In this document: positions 7,080 through 12,937 of the stretch, in pieces
How positions within the stretch are numbered: position 1 is the first letter of the stretch
How the letters are laid out: every line of letters starts with the position of its first letter
Assembly: GCA_937959315.1 (NCBI GenBank)
Contig: CALGRC010000092.1
Coordinates: forward strand, 1 to 12,937
Reading direction: 5' to 3'
Length of the DNA: 12,937 bases
Source: an uncultured Clostridia bacterium
Lineage (GTDB): Bacteria; Bacillota; Clostridia; UMGS1810
The notes under the pieces: model-generated
The model's database searches: none
What the model was told of the DNA's origin: nothing
What the model saw: the letters and a program-made list of their open reading frames with translations, nothing else
Position numbers and translations under genes: made by a program

Positions 7080-9163
7080 GCTGGCTACGGTTTAACCGAC
7101 GGGTTTTGGAAGAAGCGGCAGATGAGACGGTCCCTTTGCTGGAGCGGCTAAAATTCATTGCGATTTTTTCCAGCAATCTTGACGAATTTTTTATGGTGCG
7201 TGTCGGCAGCCTTTTTGATGTATCTTCCGTTTCGCCGGACGAAATAGACAACAAGAGCGGGATGACGGCGGCTGAACAGATGGAGAAGGTTTATCAAACG
7301 GTTCCTGGATTGATTGCATTGAAAAAACAAATTTATACTGGTGTAATGGGGAACCTGCGGCAGGCAGGTATTGCTGATTTGGGCTATGACGAGCTAAAGG
7401 CTTCGGAACGCAGCTATATTGACCGGTATTTTCGCAGCAATATTTTGCCGGTGATTTCCCCAATCATTGTCGGCAGCCATCATCCGGTACCGCATTTGGC
7501 AAACAAAAAGCTCTATATTGCCGCTTTGCTTAAGGACCGCAAGGGCAAGGAATCTATCGGCCTGATACCGGTGCCCGACTCTTTGCCGGAGTATGTCGGC
7601 TTTCCGGAAACGCCCGGACGGTATATCCGTATGGAAACCATCCTTTTGCAGTGGACGCCGCTGCTGTTTGGCGCTTACCGGGCTGAAAACGCCTGTGTGA
7701 TCAGCGTGACGCGCAATGCCGATTTGAGTTTTGACAATGAAAAATTTGAAGATAATGAAGAAAGCTTCCGCAGCCGTATGATGAAGCTGCTTAAAAAACG
7801 GGATAGCCTTTCGGTCATCCGTTTGGAAATCAACCAGGCGGTTTCTGAAGACTTCCTGTCGGCGCTGCGCCGGCTGGTTCAGGTGGAAAAGCACCAGGTT
7901 TATGTGGATACCTGCCCCATCAATATGAAATATGTCTATCCGCTGATTGCTTCCCTTCCATCCTCTATGACATCGCCGCTGCTGTTTGAACCCTATCAAT
8001 CCCGTTGGCCGGAAGATATCCGGCGCGGCGGCAGCATCATTGAGCAAATTCAGCAGCGGGACAGGCTTTTGTTTTATCCTTTTGATTCAGTGGAGCCGTT
8101 TTTGCGGCTGCTCAGTGAAGCGGCCGAACGGGCGGATGTTCTTTCCATTAAAATTACCATTTACCGTTTGGCATCTTCGTCTAAAATTGCGCATACCCTA
8201 TGCCGTGCAGCGGAAAACGGAAAGGAAGTTGTAGTACTGATGGAACTGCGGGCGCGTTTTGACGAAGCAAATAACATTTCATGGTCAAAATTGTTGGAAG
8301 ATGCTGGATGTCAAGTGATTTACGGAGTGGAAGATTTTAAATGCCACAGTAAAATCTGCTTGATTACCATGCGCAGCAAGGGAAAGTTTCGGTATATTAC
8401 GCAGATTGGCACGGGTAATTACAATGAAAAAACCAATGCAATGTATACCGATTTGAGCATGATGACTGCCGACCAGGCCATCGGGGAGGACGGGATGGCA
8501 TTTTTTCAAAACATGATGGTAAACAATTTAGAGGGAACTTATAACCGGCTATTGGTGGCGCCAAGGGGTATGAAAACTGCCATCTGCAGATTGATGGATG
8601 AGGAAATTGCAAAGGGGAAAGATGGGTATATCTGCATCAAAGCAAACGCCGTCACAGAACGGGAAGTGATAGATAAATTACGGGAGGCGTCGCAGGCGGG
8701 GGTGGAGGTACAGCTCATCATCCGCGGTATTTGCTGCCTGCTTCCCGGTATTCCGCTCTATACCGAAAACGTTCACGTTACCAGCATTGTCGGGCGGTTT
8801 TTGGAGCATGCGCGAATCTATTGCTTTGGCAGGGGAAACGACGCCCGGCTATACCTTTCATCGGCTGATATGATGACGCGCAATTTAAACAGACGGGTGG
8901 AAATTGCATGCCCGGTTACCGATGCGGAAATTAAAGACCAGCTATTTTGGATTTTGGCCACACAGCTAACCGATAATAGCAAGGCGAGCTTTTTACTGTC
9001 GGACGGTACGTACAGCCGGAAAAACGGTAAGTTTGCTGGGATTGTCAACAGCCAGGAGCGCTTTATGCAGATATCCATCCATCATGCAGCAGAAGCGGCG
9101 CCGGCCCAGACAGGCGCCTTGCAAAGGCTGCGCGCGTGGCTGCGCAAACGGTTGAAAAAATAA
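7019..9163 (+). CDS. ppk1: Polyphosphate kinase 1
   Basis: PPK1 reversibly transfers the terminal phosphate of ATP onto polyphosphate through a phospho-histidine. The 714-residue product is slightly longer than E. coli PPK (688). The N domain has NREISWLRFNRRVL (17-30) and SSNLDEFFMVRVG, with N53 matching the ATP-contacting asparagine. A head domain follows. The first catalytic domain has KITIYRLA and ELRARFDEANN, whose arginines match the metal/phosphate site, then CHSKICLI with the predicted autophosphorylated H443, followed by IGTGNYNEKT. The second catalytic domain has RFLEHARIY with the second conserved histidine, H597, and SSADMMTRNLNRRVE. All key residues are present, so the enzyme should be active. 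The start is set by a strong ribosome binding site inside ppx. The gene order ppx-ppk is the reverse of the E. coli ppk-ppx operon. The tail is basic (RLRAWLRKRLKK) and a terminator follows directly. Confidence 0.97.
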   Translation: MSKGTTVRQGKYAYTQNREISWLRFNRRVLEEAADETVPLLERLKFIAIFSSNLDEFFMVRVGSLFDVSSVSPDEIDNKSGMTAAEQMEKVYQTVPGLIALKKQIYTGVMGNLRQAGIADLGYDELKASERSYIDRYFRSNILPVISPIIVGSHHPVPHLANKKLYIAALLKDRKGKESIGLIPVPDSLPEYVGFPETPGRYIRMETILLQWTPLLFGAYRAENACVISVTRNADLSFDNEKFEDNEESFRSRMMKLLKKRDSLSVIRLEINQAVSEDFLSALRRLVQVEKHQVYVDTCPINMKYVYPLIASLPSSMTSPLLFEPYQSRWPEDIRRGGSIIEQIQQRDRLLFYPFDSVEPFLRLLSEAAERADVLSIKITIYRLASSSKIAHTLCRAAENGKEVVVLMELRARFDEANNISWSKLLEDAGCQVIYGVEDFKCHSKICLITMRSKGKFRYITQIGTGNYNEKTNAMYTDLSMMTADQAIGEDGMAFFQNMMVNNLEGTYNRLLVAPRGMKTAICRLMDEEIAKGKDGYICIKANAVTEREVIDKLREASQAGVEVQLIIRGICCLLPGIPLYTENVHVTSIVGRFLEHARIYCFGRGNDARLYLSSADMMTRNLNRRVEIACPVTDAEIKDQLFWILATQLTDNSKASFLLSDGTYSRKNGKFAGIVNSQERFMQISIHHAAEAAPAQTGALQRLRAWLRKRLKK

Positions 9164-9199
9164 AAAAAGACGGCACAGTAAATTTGTACCGTCTTTTTT
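9162..9199. terminator. Bidirectional intrinsic terminator between ppk1 and the ABC exporter operon
   Basis: AAAAAAGACGG (9163-9173) pairs perfectly over 11 bp with CCGTCTTTTTT (9189-9199), and the inner bases allow two further pairs after one mismatch. The A run at one side and T run at the other give a U tract in either direction. The left arm starts within the ppk stop codon, and the right arm ends seven bases from the stop of the minus-strand ABC gene. It should end both converging transcripts. Confidence 0.87.
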
Positions 9200-9206
9200 A
9201 TATGCA

Positions 9207-11093
9207 TTATTCCAATTCAAACTGCCCGGTGTAGAGCTGATAGTATTTCCCCTTTTGGGCAATAAGCTCGTCGTGATTGCCGCGTTCGATAATTTCGCCG
9301 TGTTCCAAGACCATAATGGCGTCGGCATTGCGGACGGTGGACAGCCGGTGTGCAATGATAAATACGGTGCGGCCTTCCATCAGCTTATCCATCCCCTTTT
9401 CAATCAGCGCTTCAGTGCGGGTGTCAATAGAGCTTGTGGCCTCGTCTAAAATCAGCACAGGAGGATTGGCAACCGCCGCACGTGCAATGGCCAAAAGCTG
9501 CCGCTGGCCCTGCGAAAGGTTGGCGCCGTCTGCGTGAAGCATGGTATCGTAGCCATGCGGCAGATGTTTGATAAACACATGCGCATTGGCCAGCTTTGCC
9601 GCTTCTATGACTTGTTCATCGGTGGCTTTTAAATTGCCGTACCGGATATTTTCCATGACAGTACCGGTAAATAGGTGGGTGTCCTGCAATACCATAGCCA
9701 ATGAACGGCGCAGGTCATCTTTTTTAATTTTCTGGATATTGATACCATCATAGCGGATTTTTCCATTCTGGATGTCATAAAAACGGTTAATCAGGTTGGT
9801 AATGGTGGTTTTCCCTGCGCCGGTAGAACCGACAAATGCTATTTTCTGCCCTGGTTTTGCATAGAGGGATACATGCTTTAAGACATCTTTTTTCCCGTCA
9901 TAGCTAAAGGTCACATTTTCAAATTGTACGTCGCCTTTCAGCGGTGTGTAGGTCACACTGCCATCGCCATGCGGGTGTTTCCAGGCCCAGTGCCCTGTAT
10001 AGTGGTCGCTTTCTACAATGTCGCCGCGTTCGTTTGTGCTGGATTCTATAAGTTGTACATAACCGCCGTCGGGTTCCGGCTGCTCGTCAATGACGTTGAA
10101 TATGCGTTCTGCACCGGCAATGGCGGCGATGATGGAGTTGAACTGCTGGGAAATCTGGGTGATGGGATTGGCAAACGACCGCGTATATTGCAAAAAGGAC
10201 GCTATGGAGCCAATGTCAAGCTTGCCAGCAATGACCATAAGCGCGCCCACCGCGGCTGTCAGGGCATAGTTGATGTACGACAGGTTGCCCATAATCGGCA
10301 TGATGATGCTGGCAAAGGTATTGGCATTGGTGGCCGCCTGACGCAGGTTGTCGTTGAGCTTTGCAAATTCGGAAGTGACAGCCTGTTCGTGGCAGAATAC
10401 CTTAACCACTTTTTGCCCTTCAATCATCTCTTCAATATAACCGTTGACGGCGCCGACATTTTGCTGCTGTCGGCGGAAATACGTGGCACTTTTGCCGCCG
10501 ACAGTCCGGATGACAAACAGCATAACCACCAACATGAGAATAATCAAAAGCGTGAGGATGGGACTGATAACCAGCATCATGACAAACGTGCCTGTTACGG
10601 TCAGTGTTGCTGAAATGAGCTGGGTAACCCCATTGGTCATTGCTTCGCGCAAGGTGTCCACATCATTGGTAAAGCGGCTCATAATTTCGCCGTGCGTCCG
10701 GGTGTCAAAATACCGGATGGGCAAATCCTGTAAATTGTTAAACAAATCGTGCCGCACGGCATTTAGTGTGCTGTTGGATATGACGATCATCATGCGGTTG
10801 TATAAATAGGTGGATGCTGCGCCAACCAGGTAGACCGCCGCCACCGTGGCAATCATGGAGATGAGCGGCAGGAAATCAGATGCCGTTGGGTTTGTTCCAA
10901 TCAGCGGTGCAATCCCGTCATTGATGATTGGTTTTAGAAAATACGTGCCTATCACATTTGCCGCTGCGCTGAGTATGACGAACAGGACCACCAGCAGTAA
11001 AAGGGCTTTTTTGCGCAGGATATATTTTGCAATCCGCTCTAGCGTTTTGCGGGTGTTTTGCGGTTTACGCAGGTTTGGTTTCGGCTGTGGCAT
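9207..11093 (-). CDS. ABC exporter half-transporter, catalytically competent subunit (BmrD/EfrD/TM288-like)
   Basis: This 628-residue protein is a type IV (multidrug-exporter) half-transporter. A six-helix membrane domain occupies about residues 20-330 (first helix LLLLVVLFVILSAAANVIG), and the ATPase domain follows. Motifs: Walker A GSTGAGKTT with K428, the Q-loop glutamine in MVLQDTHLF, signature LSQGQ (526-530), Walker B LILDE with the catalytic E551, and H582 in IIAHRLST. The signature has Gln where LSGGQ has Gly, as expected of the subunit that completes the degenerate site of a heterodimer. A linker of about 45 residues before the ATPase (ESDHYTGHWAWKHPHGDG) is a feature I associate with related Bacillota exporters. 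The start MPQPK at 11093 is one base after the stop of the partner gene and has GGGGG nine bases upstream. The longer frame to 11336 runs inside the partner gene. Substrate is unknown: drug or lipid export is the usual role. Confidence 0.93.
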   Translation of the reverse strand: MPQPKPNLRKPQNTRKTLERIAKYILRKKALLLLVVLFVILSAAANVIGTYFLKPIINDGIAPLIGTNPTASDFLPLISMIATVAAVYLVGAASTYLYNRMMIVISNSTLNAVRHDLFNNLQDLPIRYFDTRTHGEIMSRFTNDVDTLREAMTNGVTQLISATLTVTGTFVMMLVISPILTLLIILMLVVMLFVIRTVGGKSATYFRRQQQNVGAVNGYIEEMIEGQKVVKVFCHEQAVTSEFAKLNDNLRQAATNANTFASIIMPIMGNLSYINYALTAAVGALMVIAGKLDIGSIASFLQYTRSFANPITQISQQFNSIIAAIAGAERIFNVIDEQPEPDGGYVQLIESSTNERGDIVESDHYTGHWAWKHPHGDGSVTYTPLKGDVQFENVTFSYDGKKDVLKHVSLYAKPGQKIAFVGSTGAGKTTITNLINRFYDIQNGKIRYDGINIQKIKKDDLRRSLAMVLQDTHLFTGTVMENIRYGNLKATDEQVIEAAKLANAHVFIKHLPHGYDTMLHADGANLSQGQRQLLAIARAAVANPPVLILDEATSSIDTRTEALIEKGMDKLMEGRTVFIIAHRLSTVRNADAIMVLEHGEIIERGNHDELIAQKGKYYQLYTGQFELE

Positions 11094-11094
11094 A

Positions 11095-12852
11095 TTATGC
11101 GACCCCCTTTTGCTGCGAATGATATACGTCGCGGTAGATTTCATTGTTTTGTAAAAGTTCTTCATGGGTACCGATGCCGGCGATTTTCCCGTCGTCCAGT
11201 ACAACGATGCGGTCGGCATCGCAAATAGAGGTAATGCGCTGGGCGATGATGATAGCGGTGGTATCTTTGAAGCTGTCGGAAAATGCCTGCCGGATTTTTG
11301 CGTCGGTTGCGGTATCGACAGCACTGGTACTGTCATCTAAAATGATAATTTTTGGCTTTTTGAGCAAAGCCCGTGCAATACAAAGCCGCTGTTTCTGCCC
11401 GCCGGACACATTGACGCCGCCCTGTCCAAGGTCGGTGTCAAACCCATCGGGGAAGGACATGACAAAATCATAAGCTTGCGCCGCTTTACAGGCGGCGATG
11501 ATCTCTTGGTCGGTGGCATTTTGGTCGCCCCATTTGAGATTATCGCGGATGGTACCGGAAAATAGGACATTTTTTTGCAGCACCATACTGACTGCCTGGC
11601 GCAAATCCTCCAGTTTGTAATCGCGCACGTCATGCCCGCCGACTATAAGCCTGCCTTCTGTTACATCGTATAGGCGGGGGATGAGCTGCACCAGCGTCGT
11701 TTTTGCCGAACCGGTCCCGCCAATGATACCTATGGTTTCTCCGCTCCTTATGGTAAGATTGATGTGATCAAGCGTGTTTTCTTCCCCGCCGGCATCGTAT
11801 TTAAAAGATACGTTGTCGAAAATGACAGACCCATCCCGCGCCTGCACTGATCCATCGTTATGCGCGTCGGTGATATCCGGCTCCACCGCCATCAGCTCCC
11901 GGAACCGCGAAAAGCCCGCCATGCCGACGGTATACTGTTCGACGAAACTGGACAGGCGCCGGATGGGCTGCAAGAATGTGCCGACATACAGTGAAAAGGT
12001 GATCAGATCGATGTAGTCGAGATCCCCCCGCATGATGAGGAAACCGCCAAAGGCGATGACCGCGACGTTCATGATAGAACTCAGGAAGTCGAGCCCGGAG
12101 ATGAAAATTCCCATCTCCCGGTAGTAATCCCGTTTCGCGGTACGGTATCGGGCGTTGCCCTTCTCGAACTTCTCGATTTCATACGCCTCGTTGTGAAAGG
12201 CCCTGGCCACCCGTACCCCCGAAATACTCGATTCGATGTCCGCGTTGATGCCGGCGGTGCGTTCCTTGACCTGACGGGAAGCCCGGTTCATCTTCAGCCG
12301 CCGGCTGGCGGTGAACAGCAGGATCAGGGGCACCAGGGCGAACACCAGCAGCGCCAGCCGCCACTGGATCGTAAACATGATGACAAGCGCGCCGATGACG
12401 GTCACGCCGGAGATGAAAATATCCTCCGGGCCGTGATGGGCCAGCTCCGTGATCTCAAACAGCTCGCTGGTCAGGCGGCTCATCAAAGCGCCGGTCCGAT
12501 TGCGGTCATAGTAGCCGAAATCCAGTTCCTGCATGTGGCGGAACAGGTCCCGGCGGATGTCCGCCTCTACCAGAATACCAAAGGTGTGCCCGTAGTAGCC
12601 GATGATATAGGTCAACACCCCCCGCACCGCAAAAGCCGCTGCGGCCACTGCCATCACCGTGAAAAAGGTGCGGTATGCGTTCTGCGGAAGCAGCTCGTAC
12701 ATACACCAGCGGGACAGGTACGGAAAGGCCAGATCGATCAGCGCAATGGTAAGGGCGCAGACCATATCCAGCACAAACAGCTTCTTATGGGGTTTGAAAT
12801 AAGACAGAAAGATCCGCAGATCGGACCGCTCCTGAAATTCCTTGGTGGTCAT
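11095..12852 (-). CDS. ABC exporter half-transporter, degenerate-site subunit (BmrC/EfrC/TM287-like)
   Basis: This 585-residue half-transporter has a six-helix membrane domain (about 20-320) and an ATPase domain. Motifs: Walker A GGTGSAKTT with K384, the Q-loop glutamine in MVLQKNVLF, signature VSGGQ (482-486), and Walker B IIILD with D506 followed by D507 where catalytic ATPases have Glu. The switch histidine is replaced by Q538 in IIAQRITS. Loss of both residues marks the degenerate nucleotide site of heterodimeric exporters. This subunit should bind ATP but hydrolyse it poorly at its own Walker site, while its intact signature serves the partner's active site. It is first in the pair. The start is ATG 12852. 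AGAGGAG is upstream, but the gap of about 13 bases is longer than usual. The membrane-domain half differs clearly in G+C and codon use from the ATPase half (see findings), so the gene may be a recombinant. Confidence 0.93.
   Translation of the reverse strand: MTTKEFQERSDLRIFLSYFKPHKKLFVLDMVCALTIALIDLAFPYLSRWCMYELLPQNAYRTFFTVMAVAAAAFAVRGVLTYIIGYYGHTFGILVEADIRRDLFRHMQELDFGYYDRNRTGALMSRLTSELFEITELAHHGPEDIFISGVTVIGALVIMFTIQWRLALLVFALVPLILLFTASRRLKMNRASRQVKERTAGINADIESSISGVRVARAFHNEAYEIEKFEKGNARYRTAKRDYYREMGIFISGLDFLSSIMNVAVIAFGGFLIMRGDLDYIDLITFSLYVGTFLQPIRRLSSFVEQYTVGMAGFSRFRELMAVEPDITDAHNDGSVQARDGSVIFDNVSFKYDAGGEENTLDHINLTIRSGETIGIIGGTGSAKTTLVQLIPRLYDVTEGRLIVGGHDVRDYKLEDLRQAVSMVLQKNVLFSGTIRDNLKWGDQNATDQEIIAACKAAQAYDFVMSFPDGFDTDLGQGGVNVSGGQKQRLCIARALLKKPKIIILDDSTSAVDTATDAKIRQAFSDSFKDTTAIIIAQRITSICDADRIVVLDDGKIAGIGTHEELLQNNEIYRDVYHSQQKGVA
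11103..11107 (-). promoter_or_regulatory. Ribosome binding site deciding the start of the second ABC gene
   Basis: On the minus strand GGGGG, within the last codons of the first ABC gene, ends nine bases before ATG 11093. Stop and start are separated by one base (TAA-A-ATG), a tight spacing that favours translational coupling and matched subunit amounts. Confidence 0.65.
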
Positions 12853-12937
12853 GAAAAATTCAAAGCTCCTCTCACAGAGTACAGCCGCTCTTTCCGGCTG
12901 CTGTCCGCCTCCGGCGGACCGATAGCTGCATCATACC
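12849..12937 (-). CDS. Possible 3' end of an upstream gene overlapping the ABC start (tentative)
   Basis: On the minus strand a frame open from the window edge encodes about 28 residues ending RLYSVRGALNFS and stops at a TGA that overlaps the ABC ATG as ATGA, a common arrangement for coupled genes. The ribosome binding site of the ABC gene would then lie inside this frame. I do not recognise the protein. A small regulator, such as a MarR-type gene, is often found at this place in related operons, but nothing here shows that. A 28-codon open frame arises easily by chance, and the same stretch holds two GC-rich hairpins, so it may instead be an untranslated leader. Confidence 0.3.
   Translation of the reverse strand, partial: YDAAIGPPEADSSRKERLYSVRGALNFS
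12882..12919. repeat. Two adjacent GC-rich inverted repeats upstream of the ABC operon
   Basis: CAGCCG (12882-12887) pairs with CGGCTG (12895-12900) across seven bases. Immediately next to it, GTCCGCC (12903-12909) pairs with GGCGGAC (12913-12919) across three bases. In the minus-strand transcript these would be two tandem hairpins about 30-70 bases before the ABC start. No U tract follows, so neither is a simple terminator. They could be leader structure or the end of an upstream coding region. Confidence 0.4.

Noticed and set aside
9924..10613. 229-codon open frame on the plus strand
   Set aside because: It is antisense to the second ABC gene, whose Walker and signature motifs are in the other frame. 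No ribosome binding site or domain was seen.
11094..11336. N-terminal extension of the second ABC protein by 81 residues
   Set aside because: The extension is the partner's ATPase domain read in another frame. The ribosome binding site nine bases before ATG 11093 and the one-base gene spacing fit the shorter protein.
1..12937. CRISPR arrays, tRNA or rRNA genes, insertion sequences, phage genes
   Set aside because: I found no regularly spaced repeats, no cloverleaf-like segment with a GTTCGA-type T-loop, and no transposase or integrase motifs in any frame read.

Overview
The window looks like chromosomal DNA from a low-to-medium-GC Gram-positive bacterium, most likely a Clostridia-type Bacillota. 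This is inferred from the gene families (GT5 glycogen synthase next to glycogen phosphorylase and a cytoplasmic GH13 amylase, and a heterodimeric BmrCD/EfrCD-type ABC exporter), the strong AGGAGG-like ribosome binding sites and a G+C content near one half. I cannot name a species. No tRNA, rRNA, CRISPR array, insertion sequence or phage gene is visible, and no stretch over about 150 bases lacks a gene.

Layout. (1) Bases 1-5408, plus strand: the 3' part of glycogen synthase (glgA), full-length glycogen phosphorylase (glgP) and a GH13 alpha-glucan hydrolase. This is a glycogen synthesis and breakdown operon whose start lies outside the window. (2) Bases 5423-5971, minus strand: one small gene for a zinc-ribbon/DUF2007-like protein with a C-terminal membrane anchor. 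It has a near-consensus promoter and converges on the glycogen operon at a shared hairpin terminator. (3) Bases 6144-9163, plus strand: ppx (exopolyphosphatase) and ppk1 (polyphosphate kinase), overlapping by 61 bases and driven by a promoter divergent from that of the zinc-ribbon gene. (4) Bases 12852-9207, minus strand: two ABC half-exporters one base apart, converging on ppk at a second bidirectional hairpin terminator. Their motifs indicate one degenerate and one competent ATP site.

How it fits together. Carbon storage (glycogen) and phosphate/energy storage (polyphosphate) modules sit side by side. GlgA extends glucan from ADP-glucose, GlgP releases glucose-1-phosphate, and the GH13 enzyme handles residual dextrins. 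PPK makes polyphosphate from ATP and Ppx hydrolyses it. The zinc-ribbon membrane protein between them has no assigned job. The exporter is probably unrelated to storage.

The most unusual observation is a sharp change in G+C and codon use inside the distal ABC gene (about 11,780-11,880), almost exactly at the membrane-domain/ATPase boundary. It suggests a recombinant gene or an assembly junction. I did not find a convincing wholly new system. The uncharacterised zinc-ribbon protein is the best candidate for unknown biology.
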